64,000 nt of DNA from assembly GCA_937952975.1 (NCBI GenBank), contig CALFXX010000022.1:62001-126000 (forward strand). Direction: 5' to 3'. The position numbers were made by a program, and so were the translations under genes. This DNA is from an uncultured Alcaligenaceae bacterium. Lineage in GTDB: Bacteria; Pseudomonadota; Gammaproteobacteria; Burkholderiales; Burkholderiaceae_B. Position 1 is the first letter of the stretch, and each line of letters begins with the position of its first letter. Positions 26,135-33,851 of the stretch are shown one piece after another. The notes beneath the pieces were generated by a model. That model was not told where the DNA came from. It was given only the letters and a program-made list of their open reading frames with translations, and did not search any database.

Positions 26135-26929
26135 TTAGAGCCCTAAAACTGTTTGCATATCAAACAAGCCCGTTTTTTTGCCCTTCAAAAAACGCGCTGC
26201 ACGCAAACTGCCCTCAGCGTACCCTGCACGACTACTCGAGCGGTGCGTAATTTCGATACGCTCACCAATGCCGCAAAAATATACTGTGTGATCGCCAACG
26301 ATATCGCCGCCGCGCACGACTGAAAATCCGATGGTCCCAGCCTCACGGGGGCCGGTGTGACCTTCGCGTGTCCAGGTGGCAATGTCATCAAGAGGTTTGC
26401 CCCAAGCTTGGGCAACTGTTTCGCCCATTTTGAGTGCTGTGCCCGACGGGGCATCAACTTTGTGATGATGGTGCGCTTCAAAGACTTCGACGTCGTAGCC
26501 CGAGTTCAAGATACGCGCGGCCATATCTAATAATTTAAGCGTTGCGTTCACGCCAACGCTCATGTTGGGCGCAAACACCACACCGATTTTTGTTGCGGCA
26601 TCAGCGATCGCGGCTTTGCCAGCATCGTCAAACCCTGTGGTGCCAATCACCATATTGACCCCGTGCTCCACGCACGCTGCCAAATGCAATAGAGAGCCTT
26701 CGGGGCGCGTGAAATCGATCAGGCAGTCGGCGCCACTTAGCACCGACAACTGCTCTGTGATGACCACTCCGCTTGGCTTGCCTAAAAAGGCGCAGGCGTC
26801 TTGGCCAATCATGGGCGAGCCAGCCACATCTAGCGCTGCAGCTAAGGTTAGATCGGTTGACTGAGAAACTGACTCAATCAACATACGGCCCATCCGGCCA
26901 CTGGCACCAGCAATTGCAATTCGCATCAT
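26135..26929 (-). CDS. dapB: 4-hydroxy-tetrahydrodipicolinate reductase
   Basis: DapB reduces hydroxy-tetrahydrodipicolinate with NAD(P)H in lysine and meso-diaminopimelate synthesis. Seen: the nucleotide-binding GASGRMGRMLIE at the N-terminus, IGTTGFDDAGKAAI, NMSVGVNATLKLL, and the catalytic EAHHHHKVDAPSGTALKMGE. The frame opens at 26989, but the glycine-rich loop begins six residues after the ATG pair at 26929/26926, so the start is there (264 residues). It follows bamE by 25 bases, a common betaproteobacterial order. Confidence 0.95.
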   Translation of the reverse strand: MMRIAIAGASGRMGRMLIESVSQSTDLTLAAALDVAGSPMIGQDACAFLGKPSGVVITEQLSVLSGADCLIDFTRPEGSLLHLAACVEHGVNMVIGTTGFDDAGKAAIADAATKIGVVFAPNMSVGVNATLKLLDMAARILNSGYDVEVFEAHHHHKVDAPSGTALKMGETVAQAWGKPLDDIATWTREGHTGPREAGTIGFSVVRGGDIVGDHTVYFCGIGERIEITHRSSSRAGYAEGSLRAARFLKGKKTGLFDMQTVLGL

Positions 26930-26954
26930 GTCGAGCTTACCTAAAATCGTAGTG

Positions 26955-27527
26955 TTAACGCAGCTGCACTGGCGCATCTTCAGGTGCACCAGGCAAGGCC
27001 TGAGGGTCGCTCAGCGGTGGCCCATTTGTTTGCATCTGGTCGATGTTGACTCCAGGAATGAGTTGAACGACGCCTTCACCGTCGTTATTCAGACGCTCGT
27101 TGTCCAGTTTAATTTGCTTGTCTTCTTTGACCGTGGTGCGTACTTCTTCGCGTGCAATTTGAAACGGTTGCATTTCTGGTTGATCTTCGCCGCGCCAGCT
27201 TTCGAGTTGGGCACCGTTAAAGAAAACCGTGAGCGTGCGCTCTTCGATTTTGCCGGTACCGGCACGATAAAAGTATGGGTAGTCCCAACGGTTGCTGTGC
27301 AAGGCGCTTGTGAGCATCGGTGTGCCCAAGGCAAAACGGACTTGTTCGCGCGTCATGCCGGGCCGCAGCAGGCTGACTTGGTCTTTGGTGATCCAGTTAC
27401 CTTGCTGGACGCTGACTTTATACGGAAAGCCCCAGCGGTTTGAGCTGCAACCAGCCGCGGCAACCACCAGCAGGGCGAGCGCCAAGCCGGTGCGCAGGTG
27501 CAAAGCGAAAGTATGAAACTTGACCAC
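26955..27527 (-). CDS. bamE: Outer-membrane assembly lipoprotein BamE (SmpA/OmlA)
   Basis: BamE is a small lipoprotein of the BAM machine that folds outer-membrane proteins. Seen: a lipoprotein signal with lipobox VAAAGC (lipidated Cys27), then YKVSVQQGNWITKDQVSLLRPGMTREQV (split at 20: YKVSVQQGNWITKDQ, LLRPGMTREQVRFALG) and DYPYFYRAG, the standard BamE core. At 190 residues it is longer than E. coli BamE (113) because of a polar, acidic C-terminal tail of about 75 residues ending in a Pro/Gln/Asp-rich stretch. Divergent from fur. Confidence 0.92.
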   Translation of the reverse strand: MVKFHTFALHLRTGLALALLVVAAAGCSSNRWGFPYKVSVQQGNWITKDQVSLLRPGMTREQVRFALGTPMLTSALHSNRWDYPYFYRAGTGKIEERTLTVFFNGAQLESWRGEDQPEMQPFQIAREEVRTTVKEDKQIKLDNERLNNDGEGVVQLIPGVNIDQMQTNGPPLSDPQALPGAPEDAPVQLR

Positions 27528-27557
27528 TGCGAACCTCTATCAGATAAACAGCCAAAG

Positions 27558-27585
27558 ACGTTATCATAAAGGTTTACGCGGTCAA
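27558..27585 (-). promoter_or_regulatory. Possible promoter of bamE-dapB
   Basis: On the minus strand TTGACC (27580-27585), 16-base spacer, TAACGT (27558-27563). The -35 matches five of six bases, the -10 four of six. It lies in the 146-base divergent interval between bamE and fur. No clear Fur box is seen there. Confidence 0.3.
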
Positions 27586-27673
27586 ACGTTGGCCTCTCAC
27601 ACGATCTTGCGGGTTTTTTTGGCGATTTCGTCACAAACGCATCGAGATTGAGGGCCAAATCTAGGAATTGCCC

Positions 27674-28105
27674 ATGTACACCGAAAACGACCCGAACGAT
27701 CTTAAAAATGTGGGCTTAAAAGCGACGTTTCCACGTCTGAAAATACTCGATATTTTTCGTAAATCGGGGGCCCGTCACCTAAGTGCTGAAGACGTTTATC
27801 GAGCGCTCATTGGCGAGAGCATCGATATCGGTCTGGCCACCGTATACCGGGTCTTGACGCAGTTTGAGCAGGCCGGCATTTTGGCGCGTAGCCAGTTTGA
27901 TGGTGGCAAGGCGATTTTTGAGCTCAATGACGGCGATCATCACGATCATCTGATTTGTACACACTGCGGTAAGGTCGCTGAATTTACCGACTCCGATATT
28001 GAAAAACGGCAACACAAGGTTGCACGAGACAATGGTTTTATTTTAGAAAGCCACGCCATGGTGCTGTATGGGGTCTGTACAGCCTGTCATGGGACGGGGC
28101 GGTAA
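27674..28105 (+). CDS. fur: Ferric uptake regulator
   Basis: Fur represses iron-uptake genes when loaded with Fe2+. Seen: an N-terminal winged helix (LKATFPRLKILDIFRKSG; RALIGESIDIGLATVYRVL), then the metal-binding hinge and dimer domain GDHHDHLICTHCGKVAEF and a C-terminal CTACHG pair, giving the usual Cys-X2-Cys structural zinc sites. 143 residues. The open frame includes a TTG at 27668, but the ATG at 27674 has TAGGA eight bases upstream and is preferred. Diverges from bamE, a conserved arrangement; 54 bases separate it from convergent recN. Confidence 0.96.
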   Translation: MYTENDPNDLKNVGLKATFPRLKILDIFRKSGARHLSAEDVYRALIGESIDIGLATVYRVLTQFEQAGILARSQFDGGKAIFELNDGDHHDHLICTHCGKVAEFTDSDIEKRQHKVARDNGFILESHAMVLYGVCTACHGTGR

Positions 28106-28159
28106 GCACGCTGGTCTTGTAAATGACACCCGCTCTAGGCGAGCCAAGACAGGTTGCTG

Positions 28160-29803
28160 TTACGTCTGCAAAAGCTCTTTAGCGTGTTCGCGCGTGGTGC
28201 TGGTAATTTTGATGCCGCCTAACATGCGGGCAACTTCTTCGACGCGCTCTGGCGTTTGTAGCAAAGCAATACTTGATTGTGTTCTGCCTTTTACGTTTTG
28301 CTTGCTGACTTGAAAGTGATGTTGTCCGCGCGCTGCCACTTGAGGCAAATGTGTCACGCAAAGTACTTGATGGCGTGCGCCGAGTTCGCGCAGCAAATTA
28401 CCTACCACCTCAGCAACTGCCCCACCAATGCCGCTATCGACCTCGTCAAAGATCAGAGTAGGCACACGTGCTGCACGGCTGGCAATGACCGAGAGTGCCA
28501 GCGAAATGCGGGCGAGTTCTCCTCCTGAGGCGACCTTCGCCAACGGGCGAGGCGTGCTGCCGGTGTGGCCCGCTACCAAAAATTCAATTTGATCTTGACC
28601 ATGGCTTGCCGCTGGGCACGGGTGCATGGCGACGCTGAACTGGCCGCCTTCCATCGCCAGGGTTTGCATGGCTTTGCTGACTTGTTTACCAAGATCAGCC
28701 GCGGCTTTTGTGCGCGCTGCCGACAAAGACTTTGCTGCAGTCTCGTATTCTGAGCGCCGGGCCACGACTTGAGCTTGCAAGGCCTGGATATCGCTTGAGG
28801 CTTGTAGCGCGTTCAATTCAGCCTTGAGCGTCTGCTCATGCTTGTATAGATCGTCGGGTTCGGTTTTGAATTTACGCGCTAATTCAAAAATTGCGCGCAG
28901 TCTGTTGTCTAAGACAGTCAGTCGCGCGGGATCGAGTTCAGCACGCGATACATAATCATTCAGATCAGATACGGCCTCACCGACGGCGATACGGGCAGAG
29001 TCAAGCGAGTCGTAGACTGTTTTTAAGTGCGAGTCATGGCGTAACAGTTGGCCAATGCGTTGCACCGCTGTGCCTAATTGGCGTTGCACTGATGCTTCGT
29101 CTTCATCAAGCGAGGCAAGTGTCTGGGCGGCACCATCCAAAAGGGCCTGACCATTCGCCAAGCGGGTGTGCTCGGCTGAAATGTCGGCCCACTCGGTGGC
29201 CCCAAGTGATAAACGCGCGAGTTCGCCGGTTTGCCATTCAAGCCGCTCACGCGCTTGCGCTAAGGTGCTGGCGTCTTGTTCAGACAGCGCGAGCTGCTTC
29301 TCAACAGCACGCAAGGCTTTAAAGGCGAGCGCAGTCGCTTGTCGTAACGCGTGCAGATTGCCGTGCGCATCGAGTAATTCGCGCTGGTTGTCGCCACGCA
29401 ACAAGCTTTGGTGCGCATGTTGGCCATGTATATCAATTAGCTGTTCACCAATTTCGCGCAGTTGCGTGATAGTGACAACCGAGCCGTTTACGTAAGCACG
29501 GCTGCGACCCTGGGCATCAATCACGCGACGTAAAACTAACTCGTGATCGGCGTGCAGATCGTGTTGGGTCAACCATTCGGTGAGCGAAGCGGGTGTTTCG
29601 AACACGGCACTGATTTCAGCGCGCGTCGCGCCTTCGCGCAGCACCGATGAGTCGGCCCGCTCGCCCAAGGTGAGCGCCAGGGCATCAATCAAAATTGATT
29701 TTCCAGCACCGGTTTCGCCTGAAAAAACAGTGAAGCCCGCTTCAAAACTAATATCAGCTTCGGTGACGATGACGAAGTCTCGGATGTGCAAGGCACGCAG
29801 CAT
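28160..29803 (-). CDS. recN: DNA repair protein RecN
   Basis: RecN is an SMC-like ATPase acting early in double-strand-break repair. Seen: N-terminal Walker A GETGAGKSILIDALALTLG, long coiled-coil arms in the middle (about residues 150-370), the signature LAKVASGGELARISLALSV and Walker B LIFDEVDSGIGG near the C-terminus. 547 residues is standard. It follows nadK by 3 bases, so it is co-transcribed with it. I see no LexA-like operator in the 51-base nadK-hrcA interval, so SOS control is not apparent. Confidence 0.96.
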   Translation of the reverse strand: MLRALHIRDFVIVTEADISFEAGFTVFSGETGAGKSILIDALALTLGERADSSVLREGATRAEISAVFETPASLTEWLTQHDLHADHELVLRRVIDAQGRSRAYVNGSVVTITQLREIGEQLIDIHGQHAHQSLLRGDNQRELLDAHGNLHALRQATALAFKALRAVEKQLALSEQDASTLAQARERLEWQTGELARLSLGATEWADISAEHTRLANGQALLDGAAQTLASLDEDEASVQRQLGTAVQRIGQLLRHDSHLKTVYDSLDSARIAVGEAVSDLNDYVSRAELDPARLTVLDNRLRAIFELARKFKTEPDDLYKHEQTLKAELNALQASSDIQALQAQVVARRSEYETAAKSLSAARTKAAADLGKQVSKAMQTLAMEGGQFSVAMHPCPAASHGQDQIEFLVAGHTGSTPRPLAKVASGGELARISLALSVIASRAARVPTLIFDEVDSGIGGAVAEVVGNLLRELGARHQVLCVTHLPQVAARGQHHFQVSKQNVKGRTQSSIALLQTPERVEEVARMLGGIKITSTTREHAKELLQT

Positions 29804-29806
29804 GGG

Positions 29807-30715
29807 CTATTCGGCCTCAGCGCCCGAGCGGGGCATGCGGTTCCAGTCGAGCTTGCGGCGCAGGGTCGAAAAAAAGCTATACCCTGCGGGATGCAAAAAT
29901 CGAATACTGTGGGGGGCGCGCTGCACCACGATGCGGTCGCCTGGCATCAGATCAGACCACGTTTGCATATCAAAGTGAACACTCGCGCCGCCCTCGCTGC
30001 GCCCCATTGCCGTCAGCGTCATGTTTAACACTCCATCGGCTGGGATGACAATTGGACGGTTCGAAAGAGTTTGCGGAGCAACGGGTACCAAGACAATGGC
30101 GCTGACCTCGGGATGCAAAATCGGACCGGCCGAAGACAAGGCATAAGCCGTTGAGCCTGTTGGGGTGGCCACAATCAGGCCATCGGCCCGTTGCGTGTAC
30201 ATATAGGTGTCGTTGACCTCGACGCGTACCTCGATCATGCCGCCGCGCCCTGACCGGTTCAACACCACGTCATTGAGTGCCGTTGCGGTAAACATTTGCT
30301 CGGTGCCGCGCCAGACGGTTGCACTGAGCAGCATGCGTGTTTCGGTTTCGTAGCGGCCGTGGAGCAAATCCGTGAGTGCTTCAGAAGAGTTTTCGAGCGG
30401 GATATCCGTGATAAAACCTAGGCGCCCATGATTGATCCCGACGACTGGCACATCAAAAGGCGCTAAATGACGAGCCGCGCCTAACATGGTGCCATCACCG
30501 CCCATCACAATCGCCAGGCTAGCCCGCTGTCCGATTTCTGCAAAGCTGGCGCTTGGGTACTCGGACACGCCCGTTTGCCTGGCGGTGTCGGCTTCGACCA
30601 AGACTTGAGAGCCTTCTTGCACCAAGAGTTTTGCCAGCGCGCGCAGCGGAGCATGCAGGCCTGAATCCTGATAGCGACCAACTAGAGCAATAATAGGAAA
30701 ATGCATAGGTTTCAT
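29807..30715 (-). CDS. nadK: NAD kinase
   Basis: Makes NADP from NAD and ATP. Seen: the GGDGTMLGAARHL motif, NHGRLGFITD, the TALNDVVLNR block, and YALSSAGPILHP with the TPTGSTAY motif. 302 residues. A second in-frame ATG three codons in (30706) is an alternative start. Divergent from hrcA with 51 bases between; the order recN-nadK/hrcA is conserved across many proteobacteria. Confidence 0.96.
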   Translation of the reverse strand: MKPMHFPIIALVGRYQDSGLHAPLRALAKLLVQEGSQVLVEADTARQTGVSEYPSASFAEIGQRASLAIVMGGDGTMLGAARHLAPFDVPVVGINHGRLGFITDIPLENSSEALTDLLHGRYETETRMLLSATVWRGTEQMFTATALNDVVLNRSGRGGMIEVRVEVNDTYMYTQRADGLIVATPTGSTAYALSSAGPILHPEVSAIVLVPVAPQTLSNRPIVIPADGVLNMTLTAMGRSEGGASVHFDMQTWSDLMPGDRIVVQRAPHSIRFLHPAGYSFFSTLRRKLDWNRMPRSGAEAE

Positions 30716-30766
30716 AATCCGCGAAAATCTAACCGATTATAGGGTCGACAAAGGTAAAATAGGGCA

Positions 30767-31786
30767 ATGATGGATGATCGTGCGCGCGCGCTTCTTAAAG
30801 CGCTTATTGAACGTTATATTGACGATGGCCAGCCGGTCGGCTCGCGCACGCTCTCAAAAATGTTTGAGCTGTCTCCGGCGACCATCCGTAACGTGATGGC
30901 TGACCTTGAAGAGCTAGGCCTGATCCACAGCCCCCACACTTCGGCCGGCCGCATCCCCACCCCGCGCGGTTACCGCGTGTTTGTTGACACCATGCTGACG
31001 GCTCAGCCGATTGACTTGCACCCGGTGTCGACCGTGCGCGACTTGCAGACAGGCTCTGATCCCTCTCGTGCCGTTCAGGCCGCGGCTGCTATGTTGTCAA
31101 GTCTGAGTCAGTTTGCTGGGGTGGTGTTATCGCCGCGCCGGGCGCAGGTATTTCACCAGATTGAGTTCATCAGGCTCTCTGAAAAGCGAATCTTGCTCAT
31201 TATCGTGACCCCTGATGGTGATGTGCAAAACCGAATTTTGCTCACACCCCGTGACTACACTGCTACTTCTTTAATCGAAGCTGCAAACTTCTTTAATCAT
31301 AATTTCGCTGGCAAGTCGTTTGCGGCAGTCCGACAAACACTTGCTCATGATTTGGCACGGTTGCAAGAAGATATGTCGCGCTTGATGCAAGCTGCCGTTG
31401 AGGCCGGCGCCCAAGCCGCTGACGAGGTCGAAACCGTCGTGATCTCGGGCGAGCGTAAATTACTAGATGTCAACGAGCTGGCCTCTGACATGGACCGCTT
31501 GCGTAAAACCTTTTCGATGTTTGAGAAAAAAACCGATTTATTACAACTGCTCGAAGTGTCAAGCCAGGCGCAAGGTGTTCAGATTTATATTGGTGGCGAT
31601 TCGCAGTTGGTACCCACCGAAGATTTATCCGTTGTCACAGCACCTTACAGCGTTGATGGCCATGTGATCGGCACGCTTGGCGTGATCGGCCCCACCCGCA
31701 TGGCCTACGAGCGTGTGATCCCCATCGTCGACATTACGGCGCGTTTACTTTCAAGCGCGCTTAGCCACCATCCTCACGAGCGTTAA
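30767..31786 (+). CDS. hrcA: Heat-inducible transcription repressor HrcA
   Basis: HrcA represses chaperone operons by binding the CIRCE operator with help from GroEL. Seen: an N-terminal winged helix (RALLKALIERYIDDGQPVGS; SPATIRNVMADLEELGLI) followed by a GAF-like domain, with HTSAGRIPTPRGYRVFVD joining them. 339 residues. First gene of the plus-strand heat-shock block. No CIRCE operator (TTAGCACTC-N9-GAGTGCTAA) is visible before any gene in this window, so its target, probably groESL, must be elsewhere. Confidence 0.95.
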   Translation: MMDDRARALLKALIERYIDDGQPVGSRTLSKMFELSPATIRNVMADLEELGLIHSPHTSAGRIPTPRGYRVFVDTMLTAQPIDLHPVSTVRDLQTGSDPSRAVQAAAAMLSSLSQFAGVVLSPRRAQVFHQIEFIRLSEKRILLIIVTPDGDVQNRILLTPRDYTATSLIEAANFFNHNFAGKSFAAVRQTLAHDLARLQEDMSRLMQAAVEAGAQAADEVETVVISGERKLLDVNELASDMDRLRKTFSMFEKKTDLLQLLEVSSQAQGVQIYIGGDSQLVPTEDLSVVTAPYSVDGHVIGTLGVIGPTRMAYERVIPIVDITARLLSSALSHHPHER

Positions 31787-31791
31787 CAGCA

Positions 31792-32856
31792 ATGCGTTTC
31801 TGGCCTGAACCCAAGCGCGATCTTCATCGCAATCCACGCTTTGTCCCCTGGCCCAAGCCCTTTAAAACCGGTGGTGTTGGGGTCATTTTGGTCAATCTGG
31901 GCACCCCTGACGAACCTACCGCACCTGCGATTCGTCGCTATTTGCGCGAGTTTTTGTCTGATCCGCGCGTGATTGAAATCCCCAAGTTACTCTGGTGGCC
32001 GATCTTGAACGGCCCGATTTTGATGGCACGTCCACGCAAACTCGCTCCGCGCTATCAAAGTATCTGGATGGAGGGCGGCTCGCCCTTGATGGTCTACACC
32101 CAGCGCCAAACCGAGGGATTGCGCCAGTTATTTGCCGAACAAGGCCTTGCGATCGAAGTTGAAACTGGCATGCGGTATGGTCAGCCCTCGATTAAAGACG
32201 CCATGCTGAGCCTGCGCGATCGTGGCTGCGAGCATCTGTTGGTGGTGCCGCTTTATCCGCAATACGCCTCAAGTACAACCGCGACGGTGGTGGATGAGGT
32301 AGCTAGGGTCGCGAGCCATATGCGCAATCAACCGGCACTGCGTTTTATTAAGCGTTTTCATACCGACCCCGCCTTTATCAGCCCGTTGGGGGACAAGATT
32401 GCGGCTTTTTGGCAACAGCACGGCAAGCCACAAAAGCTCGTGATGAGTTTTCACGGATTGCCCAGGCAGTGTGTCGATCTTGGCGACCCGTATTGCCGCG
32501 ATTGCTACGAAACAGCCCGCGCCTTGGCGCAGTATTTGGGCTTGCCCGATGACGCGTATCAAGTGACCTTTCAAAGTCGTTTTGGCCCTGCCAAGTGGCT
32601 TGAACCCTATACCGAACCGACCTTGCAAAAGCTGGCCCAACAGGGGGTCACTGAGGTTGATGTCGTGTGCCCGGGCTTTTTGGCCGATTGCCTTGAAACG
32701 CTCGAAGAAATTCAGGTCGAGGTCTGCGAAACTTTTATGCACGCTGGCGGCAAGCGGTTTAGATATATCCCGGCGCTGAACGACGACGCGGCTTGGGTGA
32801 AAGCGCTTGGCAATATGGTGTTGACCCAATTGCAGGGCTGGTCGATCGAACCCTAG
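31792..32856 (+). CDS. hemH: Ferrochelatase
   Basis: HemH inserts Fe2+ into protoporphyrin IX, the last step of haem synthesis. Seen: GVILVNLGTPDEPTAPAIRR, the region VVPLYPQYASSTTATVVDE, MSFHGLPRQCVDLGDPYC with the active-site His, TFQSRFGPAKWLEPYTEPTL, and VVCPGFLADCLETLEEI with the metal-binding acidic residues. 354 residues. It starts 5 bases after hrcA; haem genes at this position are common in betaproteobacteria. The haem fits the two cytochromes c and the bd oxidase further on. Confidence 0.96.
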   Translation: MRFWPEPKRDLHRNPRFVPWPKPFKTGGVGVILVNLGTPDEPTAPAIRRYLREFLSDPRVIEIPKLLWWPILNGPILMARPRKLAPRYQSIWMEGGSPLMVYTQRQTEGLRQLFAEQGLAIEVETGMRYGQPSIKDAMLSLRDRGCEHLLVVPLYPQYASSTTATVVDEVARVASHMRNQPALRFIKRFHTDPAFISPLGDKIAAFWQQHGKPQKLVMSFHGLPRQCVDLGDPYCRDCYETARALAQYLGLPDDAYQVTFQSRFGPAKWLEPYTEPTLQKLAQQGVTEVDVVCPGFLADCLETLEEIQVEVCETFMHAGGKRFRYIPALNDDAAWVKALGNMVLTQLQGWSIEP

Positions 32857-32903
32857 CTTGACGGCTATCTCCGTTTTCCCACGGTAAATGCACAGCTAAC
32901 AGT

Positions 32904-32921
32904 GGTTGCCGTCGGGCAACC
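32904..32921 (+). other. Short hairpin downstream of hemH
   Basis: GGTTGCC (32904-32910), loop GTCG, GGCAACC (32915-32921): a 7-bp stem with a 4-base loop 48 bases after the hemH stop. No T run follows, so it is not a standard intrinsic terminator. It may mark the hemH transcript end ahead of the grpE heat-shock promoter. Confidence 0.4.
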
Positions 32922-32978
32922 TGATGCCCTTCAAGCAAGCACGACCACACATTCTGGGTAAAAATTTCGTGGTTTACC

Positions 32979-33005
32979 CTTGAATTATTCGATTTAGCCC
33001 CAATT
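32979..33005 (+). promoter_or_regulatory. Sigma32 (heat-shock) promoter of grpE
   Basis: CTTGAAT (32979-32985), 12-base spacer, CCCCAATT (32998-33005). This matches the E. coli sigma32 pattern CTTGAAA-N11-16-CCCCATNT closely. It lies 36 bases before the grpE start, which has GGAG at a proper distance. A similar element precedes dnaK. Confidence 0.75.
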
Positions 33006-33040
33006 GCTACTTCAGATCACGCATTTTTCTGGAGAAGTAG

Positions 33041-33610
33041 ATGGCATCCCCCCAAGACTCGACTGATGGTAACCAAGAGCACGATCCCGCAATGTCCGAC
33101 GCACCTGCAGAGGGCGTGGCTCAGGACGCTCAAGAGGCAGCTGCCTTAGATCCAGTCGAGCAATTGCAGGCTGAGCTTGCGGCTGCGCTGGCCCAAGTCG
33201 CTGAACAAAAAGACCAAGCGCTGCGTGCCCATGCAGAGATGGAAAACGTTCGCCGGCGCGCTCAAGAAGAGGTGTCAAAGGCCCGTAAGTTTGGTATTGA
33301 GTCGTTTGCAGAGGGTTTAGTGCCGGTTAAAGATAGCTTAGAGGCTGCTTTGGCGCAGACCGAGCAAACGGCTGAAACCATGCGCGAGGGTATTGAAGTG
33401 ACCCTCAAGCAGTTGATCAGTGCCTTTGAGCGCAACCACCTGAAAGAAATTGCTCCTGAAGCGGGCGCCAAGTTTGACCCCCACCAACATCAGGCGATCG
33501 CGACGATTCCGGCTGAACAAGCGGCCAATACCGTGGTGCAAACGCTGCAAAAAGGTTACCTGATTGCAGACCGCGTGTTACGTCCAGCCTTAGTGACTGT
33601 GGCGGCTTGA
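33041..33610 (+). CDS. grpE: Nucleotide exchange factor GrpE
   Basis: GrpE dimers release ADP from DnaK and act as a thermosensor of the chaperone cycle. Seen: an acidic N-terminal tail, a long coiled coil (about residues 40-100, with AEMENVRRRAQEE), and the C-terminal beta domain HLKEIAPEAGAKFDPHQHQA and VVQTLQKGYLIADRVLRPAL. 189 residues. A GGAG site lies before the start at 33041 and a sigma32-type promoter before that. 241 bases separate it from dnaK. Confidence 0.96.
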   Translation: MASPQDSTDGNQEHDPAMSDAPAEGVAQDAQEAAALDPVEQLQAELAAALAQVAEQKDQALRAHAEMENVRRRAQEEVSKARKFGIESFAEGLVPVKDSLEAALAQTEQTAETMREGIEVTLKQLISAFERNHLKEIAPEAGAKFDPHQHQAIATIPAEQAANTVVQTLQKGYLIADRVLRPALVTVAA

Positions 33611-33700
33611 ACGCAGAGTCCAAATGACGATTGTGGCTTGACCTCGGCTCAATCAAGGCGGTGGCTGAATGCCCGTCTGAATGAGAACCGAGTTTGAGAA

Positions 33701-33750
33701 TTAAGTTTTTTAGGTGTTGGGCAATTTAAGTTTTTTAGAATTCGGGCAAT
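33701..33750 (+). repeat. Two tandem copies of a 25-bp AT-rich unit upstream of dnaK
   Basis: Copy 1 at 33701-33725 and copy 2 at 33726-33750 match at 21 of 25 positions; both begin TTAAGTTTTTTAG and end GGGCAAT. The part TTGGGCAATTT (33717-33727) is also an 11-base perfect inverted repeat of AAATTGCCCAA (33771-33781), which overlaps the -35/spacer of the dnaK heat-shock promoter. The function is unknown; a regulatory site or structured leader is possible. Confidence 0.75.
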
Positions 33751-33766
33751 AAAAGAGGGTTTTAGT

Positions 33767-33794
33767 CTTGAAATTGCCCAATTCCCCCCCAATT
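33767..33794 (+). promoter_or_regulatory. Sigma32 (heat-shock) promoter of dnaK
   Basis: CTTGAAA (33767-33773), a perfect -35, 13-base spacer, CCCCAATT (33787-33794). It lies 58 bases before the dnaK start. Half of an 11-base inverted repeat (33771-33781) covers the -35 end and spacer, so another factor or a structure may act here. Confidence 0.8.
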
Positions 33795-33851
33795 ACCACT
33801 CATCGAAGCAATTCATCCTTATTCTGATTTTTTAAAAAAGGTAGTTTGACC

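Noticed and set aside
30716..30766. SOS (LexA) operator for nadK-recN
   Set aside because: No CTGT-N8-ACAG pattern is present in the 51-base interval.
30716..33851. CIRCE operator near hrcA, grpE or dnaK
   Set aside because: No TTAGCACTC-N9-GAGTGCTAA or close variant seen on either strand.
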